Source of the DNA: Oikopleura dioica
Taxonomy: Eukaryota > Chordata > Appendicularia > Copelata > Oikopleuridae
Length of the DNA stretch: 64,000 nucleotides
Reading direction: 5' to 3'
Assembly (NCBI GenBank): GCA_907165135.1
Contig: OU015568.1
Location: forward strand, 12,594,501-12,658,500
Part shown: in pieces, positions 1 to 12,301 of the stretch
Layout of the letters: every line of letters starts with the position of its first letter
Position numbering within the stretch: the first letter of the stretch is position 1
Notes under the pieces: generated by a model
What the model was told of the DNA's origin: nothing
Databases searched by the model: none
The model's input: only the letters and a program-made list of their open reading frames with translations
Made by a program: the position numbers and the translations under genes

Positions 1-443
1 GTATTTGAGCACTGTTTCGAACCGTGCTCTACTGTATCTTCAACTTTAGACCAACATCTTTTTTTTCTGTTTGATTTGATTGGACGAGTATTTCGAGTTA
101 CTAATAAGCCAGAGAGAAAATATTTTTTTATTCTTATTTCTTCCAGGAAGGGCTTGTCTTCCTCCAAGATCTCGTTTCCGGAAGTTTTCGAGTTTCGTTT
201 CGTTTTTTCGAGTCAAAGGCGCGAAAATGAGAAATGTGCGATTGGCGCGCGCGCAACTCTACAACTGCGCCTCCGCAAATTCGAAACTTTTAGGCGTCTC
301 CTTTTTGGTTGTTACTTTTTCTAGAACTATTTTCGAGAAAATTTACTTAACAAAAAGTTACTTTGCCTTCAGAAGAGATCGAATATACAGAAGACATCTT
401 TAATTTTCGACAAAGATATATTAAAAAAAAAATCCTCTTTAGA
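1..443. other. 5' flank of RPA1, no gene seen
   Basis: I see no coherent coding sequence here; the short open frames are low-complexity and pyrimidine-rich. A pyrimidine-rich stretch ending in AG lies just two bases upstream of the RPA1 ATG (around 436-442). It could be a trans-splice acceptor or the end of a 5'UTR intron. The stretch is probably the RPA1 promoter and 5'UTR. Confidence 0.4.
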
Positions 444-2638
444 ATGAGTCTCGTTCCGGGAACCATCCCCCTCGTATTCAACAGAGAGGTCACCTCCTCC
501 GATGGGCCAGTCTACGTCCTGCTCATCGTCAGTCGAGAACTCAATAAGAGCGCAACTACTCGTCGACTTCGTGGAAAACTCACAGACGGAAAATATGAGT
601 CGCAAATGACAGTGATTGTCACAGACAAACAACTGGAGAAAGGAGATCTGCTGAAGGTGAAGCACTGGAATATTACTGGCAGTGCGGAAAAGGAAAAGAG
701 GTTGAAAAAAGAATAGATACTTTAAACTTTTGAATACTCGTTGATTTTTGCTTTTTTTTCAACCGATTCGAAGATGCTCTTTCAAATCGAAGAGTTCGAG
801 GTCGAAACAAAGAACTTTCCGCTGCCAAAATCAGGCACGACCAAGATCTGGAAATACGGCCAACCGTTTGACCGGCCAAGCAAATCCGTCGTCGCTGCGC
901 CGAAGAAGAAAGTAAACGTCCCCGGCGCACCTGCCCGTGGAAAGGAAAATGCGAAGCCAGCCACTGCTGATGGACGATTCATGAGCATCATGACTCTTAC
1001 TCCTTACATGAACAAATGGGTCATCAAAGGTAACAATTTCAAACGCAAGAACTCTTCATAAACCCTTTTTTCTAGCGCGCGTGACACAGAAAAGCGCACT
1101 GAAAGAATACCAAAACGCAAAAGGAGCGGGAAAATTGTTCAGCTTCACCGTGGAAGATGGAACTTGCGACTTGAAAATTTCTGCGTTCAATGACGAAGTT
1201 GACAAGTTCATGAACATCATTGAAAAAGGCAAAGTGATCACGATTTCTAATGGAAGCCTGAAGCCAAAGAATCCGCAGTACAATCGAACAAAGCACGACT
1301 ACGAGTGCACTTTGGGAAGAAATACGGCGATAGAAGAAGTCATGGATGATGATGGAGAGTAAGTCACTTTTTCAACTCAATTTTCCAAACGCTAATGTTC
1401 GTCTAGTATCCCTGAAATGTCCTTCGACTTCGAGAACATTTCAAAGATCATCGCCGAGCGAGCGAAGGGAGCATTCGTTGATGTTTGCGTTGTCATCAAC
1501 AACGTCGGCCCAGTCGACACCATCAACACTCGAGCAGGAGCGCAACTCGAAAGAGAGATCTCGAAGTTGTCGATGATTCCACCAAAGAAAAGCTCCGATG
1601 CACGCTGTGGGGAAAACAAGCTGTCGAAGTAAAATTGTGTATATATTGGCCTATATTTACTATTATTACTGACCTAGAAAGTAATCTTACTATCCTATCT
1701 AGTTTAACGCCGAGAGAGGGCAAGTTCTCGCCGTAAAAGGCGCCAGCGTTGGAGAATTCCAGGGTAAGACCTTGTCGGTTGGACGCGACTCTGAAATCGT
1801 CCTTGATTTCACCGAAAAAGACGGAGAAAGAGTAAGCGTTTCTTCGAGTGAAAAATGTTCACAGATTTGTTCAGCTTCGAGTCTGGTGGCAGCAGGAAGG
1901 CCAGGACTCTACATTTGAAGGACAGTCTGGCGCGAACACTGGAGGTGGAAAAAAGAACCAGATGGTTACTCTTGACGCCCTCATGCACGGAGCCAACTAC
2001 GAAACAGAGGGAGACAAGCCCTACTGGTTCAACTCCAAATGCTACCTTACCTACATCAAGAAGGACCGCATGGTTTACAAGGGATGCGTTGGAAAAGTAT
2101 GGCTTGATTTTCAAGAGACAGATCTAGCAACTAAATTTAGGAGGGCACGGGATGCAACAAGAAGTTGATCGAGGAAGACGACGGAACCTATCGATGCGAG
2201 AAATGCAACTCGAACTTCCAGGACTTCAACTATCGAATCATGATGAACGCAGCGGTAAAAGAAAAGTTCACCGAGCAAGAAAATTAACATTTTTAGGTCA
2301 CCGACGGTCGGGGCCAGCATTTCTGCACGTTCTTCGGTGACACTGCCGAGCAAATCCTTGATATTTCGTCGAAGGACTTGGGAGAAATGTTCATGTCCGA
2401 CGGAAATGAATTCGACGATTTCATCAATACAAAGAGCTGCTTGGTACGTTTCATTTTTCCGAAGCCTTTCTGAGAGTGATTTTAGGAGTTCATTCTTGGC
2501 GGACGAGCGAAGTCTGAAATCTACCAGGACGAGCAGCGATTGAGAGTTGCTGCTCAACGAGTGGCTCAGATTGACTACAATAAGTACGGTATGGACTTGA
2601 TCAACCGAATGAAGGAGTTCGAGAACAAATCTCTCTGA
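444..2638 (+). CDS. RPA1: Replication protein A 70 kDa DNA-binding subunit
   Basis: Large subunit of the heterotrimeric single-stranded-DNA-binding complex RPA, needed for DNA replication, repair and recombination in the nucleus. About seven exons are read: an N-terminal OB fold (from 444), a linker with Lys/Pro (about 860-960), DNA-binding domain A (about 1081-1360, containing KLFSFTVED and LKISAFNDEVDKF), domain B (about 1410-1830, containing LRCTLWGK), and domain C (about 1860-2638). Domain C carries a Cys-rich zinc site (CNKK then CEKCNSNF) and ends in MKEFENKSL. Order and length match the family. Oddities: the frame breaks once near 1550 (see findings), and the exon 1/exon 2 junction (700/774) does not join in phase with canonical splice sites. 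An AATAAA lies at 2743-2748. Assignment is firm. Confidence 0.93.
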
Positions 2639-2819
2639 GACGCTGCGAGAGCCATTCATGTGACGAATTTTAAATACCTGCACACTGACTTGTTTTACTG
2701 TTCATTTAGCACCCACTGCCCTTAGCAAGAACATAATATTCCAATAAATACAGAAATCAGTCCCATCAACAAGGAAAAGTGTTTTATATTCGTTATTGGA
2801 GAAGGGGACAGATAAAAAT

Positions 2820-3509
2820 CTAATTCTGGTAGAGCTTGATGATCTGATCATCCTTGAAGGCTGCTCGACAGACTGGGCAGAACTTTTGAAAAAGGCCAGC
2901 CAAGCACTTGAAGCAGGATCGATGACCACACTGAAGGGTGCATTCCTGGTGATCCTTGCCGTTGTAGGTCTCGAGGCAAACCTTGCAAGAGGAACGCTCG
3001 CTTGGAACTAAAATGATTTCAGTTATTTGCCGAATATCATATTCGGAATATGGAAAGAATTCTAATACCTGCAACTCCAATCGCATCACAGGCGGTTGCG
3101 AGCTCGTCTTTCATGCTGTTCTGATCTGCGGTCGCTTTTTTGACCTCCTCCTTGAGCTTTTTGAGCTCTTCTTTGAGTTTTTTGACATCAGTTGTAGCCT
3201 CTTCGAATTGCTTCGACACCAGACTCCAATGGGTAATTTTGTCTTTTAGTTCGGTTAGTAGTATTTAATTCGGTTACTGCATGATGCAGTCTATATCAGT
3301 CATAAATTTTATTTTCGAAAACAAAAATTTACAGAACCAAAACCCGTAGAACCAGCTTGTTTTTCCTTAGCAGCCTCGCAGCATTTTCCGACGAGATACT
3401 CTCGAGGACTTAGATTTCTGGCAGAACAATATTTCCTTGGACACTGCAGCTTTGCATCCGAGATGACAAGCCGGTGCTTAGCTTCGGCGTAGTGTTTTTT
3501 CAGACTCAT
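2820..3509 (-). CDS. Coiled-coil RING-finger protein
   Basis: Three exons on the minus strand: 3509 to about 3330, about 3220 to 3070, and about 3010 to 2820. The N-terminal part has several Cys (LQCPRKYCSARN). The middle exon is a Lys/Glu-rich coiled coil (KKLKEELKKLKEEVKK). The last exon is a C3HC4-type RING: CKVC, CGHRSCFKC, FCPVC. RING proteins usually act as ubiquitin E3 ligases; that activity is inferred, and no orthologue is recognised. It is convergent with RPA1, with only 181 bp between the stop codons. A small zinc-ribbon gene lies 68 bp upstream on the same strand, so a two-gene operon is possible, although no obvious trans-splice AG lies right before this ATG. Confidence 0.7.
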
Positions 3510-3577
3510 TAAAGATTTTGAAAAGATGAATCAACCAATATTATAATTATATTAATAGTCAAGAGTTTAAATTAATT

Positions 3578-3772
3578 TCAAAAGCCTTCACAATCCTGGC
3601 AAACAGTAATTTCCCCATCTCCGTGTAAATAATCTGTAAGGAGAGCCATCTTTTCGGTGACTCTGCTACATCTCTTGCAAATTCCGACGCTTCCTGGCGC
3701 GATGATATAACCGAGCTCTATTTTTGTCGGATCCCACCGAATTGGTTTACATTTGGTGGTGCGTTTACTCAT
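3578..3772 (-). CDS. Small zinc-ribbon-like protein (64 aa)
   Basis: Single-exon 64-residue frame starting at an ATG (3770-3772) on the minus strand. It has a basic N-terminus and two CxxC knuckles, CKRC and CQDC, about 25 residues apart, the last four residues from the end; together they would bind one zinc ion. I do not recognise the family. The stop is 68 bp upstream of the start of the RING gene on the same strand, which suggests an operon or shared transcript. The frame stays open upstream to 3862 without another ATG. Moderate to low confidence that it is a gene. Confidence 0.45.
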   Translation of the reverse strand: MSKRTTKCKPIRWDPTKIELGYIIAPGSVGICKRCSRVTEKMALLTDYLHGDGEITVCQDCEGF

Positions 3773-4144
3773 TTTTCTCAATAAACGTCTGTTTTTTTCA
3801 ATAAACGACTGTCGGGAGACGATCGCTACCGGTAGGGGAGAAACAAAATCAGAAGCTATCACTTCAGAGCCTATTCACCAGGGCTGGATTCTCATCTCGA
3901 GACCGGTACGTGACTCTCCGAAAAAACGGTTGGCCTCAGAGTTAATCATTCTAATTTAAAAAAATGCTTGTTCAACCCAAACTACAAACCAAATTTCATG
4001 AGCCATGGTATTGTCTTCAAAATAATGAGCCTGCTTCTTTCAGATTTCAATTATTCAAAAATTCAGTTGATTTGATTTCAAAATTTATTGCAGCAAATAC
4101 ATGTATTTATTTATAAATTTTTCATGATTGCAAAGAACATGTTT

Positions 4145-6894
4145 TCATGAATCCATAAAGTTGACAAGAATATATCTCGTGCCCTTCGTTGTCGGCAATC
4201 CAGCATGCTGATGAGTCAATCTTCCGGGAAAAGCAAATCCCATTCCCTGCTTGACCTCGACCGATCTTTGATCTCCCTCCGTCACGCTTCCAACGACCGA
4301 GCACTTGTAACGAGTAAAGTAGGTACCTCCGCCTTCAAAGTCCACATTTGGTCTATTGAGGGCGATTTGAAATGTCCAAGTTGAAGAATCATGGTGAGGT
4401 CGAAGTCGATCTTGCTCGCCCGGTTTGTAGCGGACGACGAACATGAGGTTGGGCTTATTGTCGGGAGAGTAGCCAGTGTAAAACTTGGAAACCATCGGAG
4501 CAGCGTAAGTCTTGACAACGTAAAGCCACTCGTCATGAAGACCGATTTGATTCATGTGAATATCAACTGTTGGAACATTTTCGTATCCTCCAGACAAGCG
4601 GTCGTCTTTGTGAGCATCGTTGCCACCAGACCACTTTCCGTAGTGTTCCATTTCTTCAATCATATCAAAGCCGCCCTTCGAGGTCAAAAATGGGAAAGCA
4701 ACAACATCAGGGCAAGGTTCTTCCATTTCCGTTTCTGGTTCAAGAACTCTCCAGTAATCAGAATCGAGATAGTCTTCTTCCCAATCTGGCCTGTTCCATT
4801 CAGGTTGCCAGAGCTCAGGATGAAGTCTATCAACAGGAAGGTGCTCCTTGTCAACAAGACGACCCCAGTAAGCTTGATTCGATACATGCATGAAAATGCC
4901 AAGAGTTCGAAGATTCGCAGAAAAGTCCAAATCCGGGTCCTTGAAATTCCCTCGCCACGGTGATTGAGCGAGTCCAGCAAACATGTCAAGCAAGTCAAGA
5001 GCAAGATTTTTGTGCATGAGGTAGGCTCCGTTTACAAATGGCATGTTCCAGATTCCGACGCGTGTGCCTTGAACAATGTCTAGATAATCATCGCTCCTAA
5101 AAATAAGATTTAGAAAAGTGAAGTAAATAGACATTTATGGAAATGAAAGACCAAAATAGAGGTCAATAAACCGCGATCGCCCGGAACTGAGAAATGCAGC
5201 TGATGGTGTTTTATGCTTCTGGAACTAAATCGAACTCGATCTTCAGCTGATCTTGGGGATTAGATGCTTATCGGACTGTGGCGCTCTCGATTGCGCATAT
5301 AAATACTCTTGAGAATCGGAAAATTACAATTATAATCATGACTCCGAGAAAACCAGTCTTTTCAAAGAACAATTTTATGTTTTACAACGCTGAAGAGATT
5401 ATTGACGAAGATATGGAAGAATGGAATAATATTTCTGTCATTTCGGTTCGGAAATTCATTGGAATAGTTCCACTCAACATGTAAAAAACCAACCTTGAAT
5501 AATAACCATCAGAAGCAACTGCACCCCAGTAATTCGACCAAAGCTTGCCATATCTACTCATCCCTGGAGCAACCAATTCAAGTCCAGTCTTCATCAGCTC
5601 TCCAACAACTGCGGCGTTCGTCAATTGAACATATCCATCGACAAAGAACGCGAACTCTGCCGATTTGTCTTCCGTCAACTGAAGAGCGAATTTTCGCGCC
5701 ATAATACTGCTCATATTTTCTTTTGAAGAAATAAACTTTGTTGACTTGTAAGAGGACCCAAAAGCTTCTAGGAAGGTTTCAACGCGTTCATCGGCCCAAG
5801 CAGTGTTGGAGTAAATTAGTAAATGGGTATTTTCTGCTGGGTAGTCTATCGAGGCAATTCTTTTGAGAGCATTGTGCACAAAAGGAGTGATTCCATCGAT
5901 GATGAAAGCAAGGACGATGTCGCGATTTGTATCAGTAGCATCTTTGAGAGTTCAAAAACTAAATTTTCGACAATGTTTTAAAGAAATTCGTCTCAAAAAT
6001 AAGTGCTCTCGAACTCGTTCCTTTCAATTTTTTGTCACAAGCTGGGCATCCATAATCCGGCCTCCAGCCCTGAGGAACGTAATTACTAATTCTATTCAGC
6101 TCATTTTTGCTCGGTCCGTTTCCATGAATAACCAAGGGCTTTGTCCGGTACTTTGTGTTCTCAACTCGATTGTCACCGTCGGCAGTTCGGGCGAAATCGA
6201 TTCCAACTTCTTCGAGAGCTCCGTTGAGATTGAAGAATAACTCGGCTTTGTGATCCAGTGCGATTCCGTATTTCTCTCTGAGTTCTTTGTCGATGTAGGC
6301 TTCGGTGTAAAATAGCTGGTCGTCGTCGCGGTCACCGATGGAGCGAAAGTCGAGGAGCTGGAGGAAGATATCCGCGCGCGCTAAAATTGCGCCAGAGCAG
6401 AGGAAACGTTTCCCGAGAACAAGTGGGTACTTTGGCTATAAATTACAGTCCGTAAAAATTCGAGGCCAACTAGTTTTTACCTCGAGTGAACGATCCGGCC
6501 AAATAAGATCTTCCGCGGAAATCAGCACGTTCGTTTTATAATCAACTTTTCCCGCGATTTCATCGAATCTTGAAAAGATCTCTTCTTCCTTTCCAGTAAT
6601 GATCACATCGTAAGCATCTGTGAAAAGAAAGTACAAGTCTTTATTCCCTTCGTATTCGGCAAGTTCTTTTTTGAGAAGATTGACCTTGTGTCCTCCACCG
6701 GGGCCATTTGCGATGTCTCCTCCAAGCCAGTCTTCTCCGAGTCCAAATGTTTTGCTTTTCAGACCAGAGTATTTTACAGATTCTTCCCAGCGAAGATAGC
6801 CATCAGTTTTTTCCGTCGCTACGGTAACAACAAGAAGCTCTCTAGCATTCGCCACCGATTGACTCAGTAAATGAGCCAGCGCTAGAACTTTCAT
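4145..6894 (-). CDS. PLOD: Procollagen-lysine 2-oxoglutarate 5-dioxygenase (lysyl hydroxylase)
   Basis: Endoplasmic-reticulum enzyme that hydroxylates lysines in collagen, using Fe(II) and 2-oxoglutarate; animal PLODs also have an N-terminal glycosyltransferase-like region. The start at 6894 gives a signal peptide (MKVLALAHLLSQSVANA). Exon 1 contains LFTDAYDVI and ISAEDLIWPDRSLE; exon 2 (about 6430-6060) contains GKRFLCSGAIL, DDQLFYTEAY and VIHGNGPSK. Exons at about 5945-5500 and 5098-4145 complete it. The C-terminal dioxygenase domain has RPHHDSSTW (HxD iron ligands) and LTHQHAGLPTTKGTRYI (third His and the 2-oxoglutarate Arg). One intron (about 5100-5497) is larger than the 45-60 bp norm. 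The paralogue cannot be assigned to PLOD1, 2 or 3. Confidence 0.93.
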
Positions 6895-7586
6895 TGCTTT
6901 GAGAATTCTCTTGCTTCTTCTTCTATTTCACTCTTTTTGGACCTCGTTCTCTCTCTCTTTTTTGATCTGATTTTACAACCGTATTTGGGATTCGTCAATT
7001 GGCCGCGCGGGGGACTTCACAAGTGCGCGAAATAAGCCGGCCACGGAGGATCGTCAATTGCCGCCAGAGCCTACTTTTGGGTCACCCTTCTCGACAATCT
7101 CAGCTCGGCAAACACAGCCAGCTCAAGTCGGCCCCTCGAGCTCATCTCATTTCAAAAGAGCTGATTGGTTGACCCGGCAGATTTCAAACGCCTGCTTGCT
7201 TTATCATAATTACCAAATTGTAAATTTTTTCTACTTACGACTGATGAGTCGCTTATCAAAAATAATATTGTACTTATCATCGTTTTAACGTAAGAAATTT
7301 ATTGTAATTTGTAAATCTATTCAAAATCAGTCGAAATTGTGAGAAAATTGACTTCCTCTCGATGAACAGGAAAAAGTGGGTTTGAATGTGATGAAAGCTG
7401 AAAATAAAAATATAACTTATAAAGTGTCAATTCTTGCGCATTCTACCATTAAATTTGTTCGAGTTGATTTGCATCAACTTTCTTCTTTACTTCCTACACA
7501 AATCTGGCGCTGTCTACTTCGGAATTTAGATTTTCGTATATAAAAATGATCTTCCCGTCAACATTCCGATTTAAAAACTCAAGAAA
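6895..7586. other. Divergent promoter region between PLOD and the ZP-like gene
   Basis: No gene seen. The region lies between the starts of the minus-strand PLOD gene and the plus-strand ZP-like gene, so it should hold both promoters. The left part is pyrimidine-rich; the right part becomes AT-rich and holds a TATA-like motif at 7537-7545. Confidence 0.5.
7537..7545 (+). promoter_or_regulatory. TATA box of the ZP-like gene
   Basis: TATATAAAA lies 41 bp upstream of the ATG at 7587. This would place transcription start just before the start codon, with a very short 5'UTR. Motif and spacing are seen; function is inferred. Confidence 0.5.
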
Positions 7587-9144
7587 ATGAAACTTTTTTC
7601 TTGTCTTTTTCTAAAGGCGATAGCATCAGGGGAAACCGGATATTCGGGGAACTTTCGACGGCATGGCGTAGATTTCACTTGCTTTCCTGATGAGAGTTTC
7701 TCATTCAATCCTGCTGAAAGCTACCTGTCGAATTTTCCAGGGCAGCGCAATGACGGATTAAGACGTCCTGTAAGTATCAATTTTCAAGTGTTCCTTTTCG
7801 ATTGAAAACTGCTCAAGCCTAATAATTATAGGATAATCGGGCAGTATGTATTGTCGACCGTCAAACTTCAGAAGATGTCATGTCTCTTGGACCAACGGAT
7901 GTTGTCAAGAATGTTTTTAAAACAACTGAAACTTGTGCCTGCGAGTTTAATCCCTACAACCAGAGTGAGAAATTTAAATTTGATTCGACTCCAGGTTGCG
8001 CCGATATCTTTAAACGATCAGAAGACATCCAGGACGGACAAACAACCTGGATTTTCGGAATCGGATATGACGATTTTTGGGATATAAATGTAATAAACAC
8101 GATGAGGCTGATCATATTTTATTATTTTAGAGCTACGGCATGGATTATTTGAAATATGACGGACGAATGTGGCAACTTCAGTGTACAATGAAGACAACTA
8201 GTGAAATCGGGATCGATCCCTTTTCAATCATTAGAAATGTATACGACAAAGACCAAGATTTCGCAAAAACATCGCTTTATTTTGGCTTGCGTGCTAGATT
8301 CAATGGTTTGATCAAAAATAATTTATAAAACGATTATTTATCGAAGGTGCTCGCTTCGAAAGCCGTATTTATGGACCTAACCTCCCACAAATTGGTTGGA
8401 AGAATAGAGAAGCTGTAGATCTTAAAATCGGAGATGACCCGGAGTTGCGTATCAATTTCGATACACTATCAGAATTACCAGAATTAACGTTTCCGGAGTT
8501 TTCCCAAGGTGCCCTAGTTTTTGTTTATTTCTTAGCTTCATATTTCAGAATCTGCCTACTCTCCTTTTCTTGCTCAATGTGGCCTGAATGTAACTAGGGA
8601 CATTTAAAAATTAATGATAATTAAAAAAATAAAATTTTGGCATTCTGTTAAACATATTTTAAATGATTAAACAGTGAGGACGAGCTTTTTTATACCTATT
8701 ATCCTGTGGTTGAAAACGGATGCATCAACACGGATTCATTCCTCGTCAACAGCGATGAATTCAGTCTTGCTACAGCTGAAACAGAGCAAGACACATTTGT
8801 TTGGAGTGGAGTCCAACTTTTGTACGGTGGCGTACAAAAAGTAACGTTCACTTGCAAAGTGAATGGCTGCAAAAGTTACGGCACAGGAGAGCACTGTACC
8901 CCTGCTGATCGCTGCAAAAACAACTACGGTTCATCGACTCGTAAAATGACAGTAAGAAACAATGATGATGCCGGTAAGTTAAATAGAGAAATTTTATTTA
9001 TTCTATAATTTCATCTATATTTCTAAAATTTTCAGAGGATGATGATGACATCGACGGCTTCATTGAAGAAATCAGTTTCATCTTGTCGGACGCTGGCACA
9101 ATCAAAATCTTCCTCCCTCTCCTCGCATTAATTTTCTTGCGATA
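7587..9144 (+). CDS. Secreted or GPI/membrane-anchored ZP-like protein
   Basis: About six exons (7587-7770, 7833-8090, 8132-8304, 8346-8510, about 8674-8973, 9036-9144) with small introns. The N-terminus MKLFSCLFLKAIASG is a signal peptide. Cysteines are spaced along the protein (FTCFPDE, AVCIVD, CACEF, LQCTMK). The last third resembles the C-terminal half of a zona pellucida domain: an ENGC start, a QLLYGG...VTFTCKVNGC strand pair, and closely spaced CTPADRC. It ends in an acidic stretch and a hydrophobic tail (IKIFLPLLALIFLR), as in a GPI signal or terminal membrane anchor. ZP proteins polymerise into extracellular matrices; that role here is inferred. Orthology is unknown. The gene is convergent with the TGF-beta receptor, 128 bp between stops. 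Confidence 0.65.
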
Positions 9145-9272
9145 AGCTCTTATAGGAAGACTCCCTTTCTTTACAATCATCTTTCGTTCTTTACCATCCC
9201 AAATAAATCATCAACTAACGCTTTATTTGAAGGAAATTAAGATATTTATTGAAGTAAAAATTGACAGTATGT

Positions 9273-12200
9273 TTATTGATAAGAGGCGTAGAATTTCTCA
9301 AGTCGTTGGCGTGCACTTCCAGCGGGCAATCTCGACTCTGGGTCTTAAAAGCGGTTTCGCACCATCGCTTTTGCATAAAAGCCATACCTTTTTCCCACAT
9401 TTCAACAATCATTTGAACAAAAAACTTTCCAATTTCATCTTCGGTCCAATTTGGTCGTATTCTCGGTCGGAGATTCTTAGACACAACGACTGTTCGCATG
9501 ATTTCTTTACTTGGCTGATCGCAGACCAGATGAGAATAAGGAGCAGCGTATTCTTAAGAATTCTGCCTTCTTGATTTCATATTTATTTTTTACCTGGTGC
9601 TTCGTGCATATTCGAAAACTTCGAGCGATTCAAAATTTCCCAAATAACAAGACTCAGGGCGTATAAATCGACTTGTTTGAAGCTCTCAGGATTTGATAAG
9701 TCTGAGTATCGGTCGAGTAGTTCTGGGCTCATGTAACGACTCGTTCCTTGAAAATTTTAGAGTCTTAGAAAGCACAGCATAGTTTATACCAGCTTGCCCA
9801 ATAGACGATGCAGTACTGTACATATCTGGAGATAGTCTCATCGATAAACCAAAGTCGGCCAGAATAACGCTTTTTCCACAGTCATTGACCAGAATATTTG
9901 ATGACTAAAACCAAACCATCAAAAACCCATACCTATTTCTAACAGTACCTTTATGTCCCGATGAGCCATTGGCATCCGCAGGCATCCAAAAGAATCTTTT
10001 TCTGAATGAATAAACTCCACTGCAGACAACAAGGAGAGCGTCAATTCCATCAGCAAAAGAGTGCAAGGAGAGGTCTTCTTCAAATATTGCTGGAGATCGC
10101 CGTTTTGGTAAAATGGCAAGACGAGCCAAAGAGAGTTGCGGCCAGTTTCACTCTTGTGCTCAACGGAGGAAAGAAGCCGGATCACGTGCTTTGATTGATA
10201 AAGTGGCGAAGCTTTGAAAATTCATAAAATAAGGTCTCTGATTGAAGATAGTGCTGATGATGAACTTTTCCTAAGACGGATCGCTCTTGTCTCCAGGAAG
10301 CACTTTCCGAAGCGTTGAATTCTTTCACACAGAAATCTCCCGGCTGAAAACATTCTCTTCTCAAACCAATCAAAAGCTTCTAACCTCATTTAAACACTTG
10401 ACTTTCCAAACAGTGGAAAACCGACCTTGGCCGATCACACTGTCAAATCTGATATTGTCACTGTAATAACGCGACGTCGCAGCTGTACTCGCTGTTCTGG
10501 AGGAGGTCGGAGAATGGGCAGTGCTGACTTCTAACGAGTCGTGAAGAACTGTTGTCGGAATGCCGGAATCACGTGAGCTGGATTCTTCGTAATGAATTGA
10601 TAGAAGTTTTTCTGATTTCCGGAATTTTCTCAGCCATATTTTTTTTATTGAATAAACAGATTTTTAAAAGGTCAAAATGTTAACTATGGGATCCCTTAAT
10701 CGCTCAGGTGCGTAAATAATCGCAGGCTGTTTAAATTCCATTCCTTGAATTGATTGCGTATTGCAATTTTGAACTTGTTGGTCCCTGATTTCGTCCGTGG
10801 GGCGGTACTTGCGCATCAGTTTGGGATGAAGCCCAAGGGCCTAAATTTAGACTTGTCAAATCCTTTCTTCGCGAGGTATGCTTCCACTGTCAATCCGCGG
10901 CTTGTTCGCTTTCGACAAACATACCTTTGCCATGCGGAAATAAGAGTACGCGCAGATCATCACCAGAAGACAGGCAAGGCTCATTGAAATCAGCACAGCC
11001 GCAATCATGAGCCCAGGATTCGGAATGACGAGCGGATCATATCCTTTAAGACAAAGTAACTTCTTTATTTTTTTCTCAATTTACCAGAGTAGACAAATTC
11101 AGGGGGCTCGGTCGACGCCTCATAAAAATCGACATAATCCACGGATCTTGGACCGTATCGTCGCAGAAACTCTTCAGTATTGTTGAAGTTGATAACTTTA
11201 TTGCATTTGTCGCCTCGACAATAACAGAATGCTTGTGCTCGGGCCAGGTCAAGACTGCATCCTTTCAGCTTTTGGCGATGATCGTAGGATCCTTCCAGAC
11301 ATGTAGCAAAGCTATTCAAGGTTTACAGAATATAAAGAAGGTGAAATCGTTATAAATATAATTGTTTCTCATGTCGTTATTTCGGTTGATTTCTTTCTAT
11401 CAACGAGAGCAAAGAATAATCGCTTATCATTTTGTAACCTGTCCTTGGAACCTTGATAAGACCAGGTTGGATTTCAGTTGAGTTGTCTGGCGAAGTAAGT
11501 GCCCAGTAGCAAACACTTTGCTTTGAACAGATCGTTGACTCGGAGCAAACTTGTTTACAAACTGTCCCTTGGGTTGACCAAATTCAATCCGAAGATTATC
11601 AAAAATAAACTTTACGAAAAGGAGCCTTTTATGGTGATCTACTTTGTTTTTTCTTGGCTCAGAGAGAAAAGGACAGGGTGTTGATTCTTCATCACCCCTA
11701 ATTTTATGGCTTTTCATACAGTCATAAATCACAGTAACAAGTGGTCACTTAGACATTATTCCGTTCTCTTTTTGAACTTTCGAAGTCAAACATCAAAATT
11801 GCCCACTTGATTTATGAAAATTAATTTTTGTTCAAAGATCAAAGGCCGAAAATTTGCTGGCCAAGAAGATAATGAAGAATTACTCAATTACGTCCTTTTC
11901 GAAAACCTTGACAAAGGATGGGCGGAAACGCGACAGGACTAAGCCAACTGTCACACATTCATCCTCAATCTTTTCTAAGGACTTCAAGGAGCGCCGAATG
12001 GGCCCCTCCTCTTTGACAATTGGGACGCAATTTCGGGATGAATTTAAATTGACAACCAAGATCCCTTTTTTTCGAGTCGAGCACACAGCGTAAGATTCAC
12101 CGGAGCAGCACTAAATACCAGTTTTTATTCAGTTCTTTATAAAATAAATAAATTGTAAAGAATATAAAAATCAAACTGGCTATGTTCCAATATTTTCGTA

Positions 12201-12301
12201 TAAAACCCACATTTTTGTCTACTTACTCGATGTGCAGCTGTTCCAGAACTGATAAGACCCAGCGCGAGGCTGATAAATGCCACCTCGGCGTGTGACCTCA
12301 T
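9273..12301 (-). CDS. TGF-beta superfamily type II receptor serine/threonine kinase
   Basis: Type II receptor that binds TGF-beta-family ligands at the plasma membrane and phosphorylates type I receptors. Start at 12301 gives a signal peptide (MRSHAEVAFISLALG). Ectodomain exons (about 12086-11860 and 11590-11450) hold clustered Cys (VCKQVCSESTICSKQSVCYW), and the exon at 11320-11085 ends in the FCYCRGDKCNK box typical of these receptors. A transmembrane segment (MIAAVLISMSLACLLVMICAY) lies at about 11040-10930. Kinase motifs follow: IGQGRFSTVWK, FCVKEF, MAHRDIK, LADFG, RYMSPELLDRY, SFKQVDLYALSLVIWEI. The last exon joins across a 45 bp intron (about 9348-9392) to give DPESRLPAG and a stop at 9273-9275. 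Ectodomain spacing and SFKQVD favour a TGFBR2-like over an ACVR2-like identity, but this is not decisive. Confidence 0.88.

Noticed and set aside
5278-5484. 68-codon plus frame inside the larger PLOD intron
   Set aside because: It partly covers the antisense of a PLOD exon edge and shows no domain.
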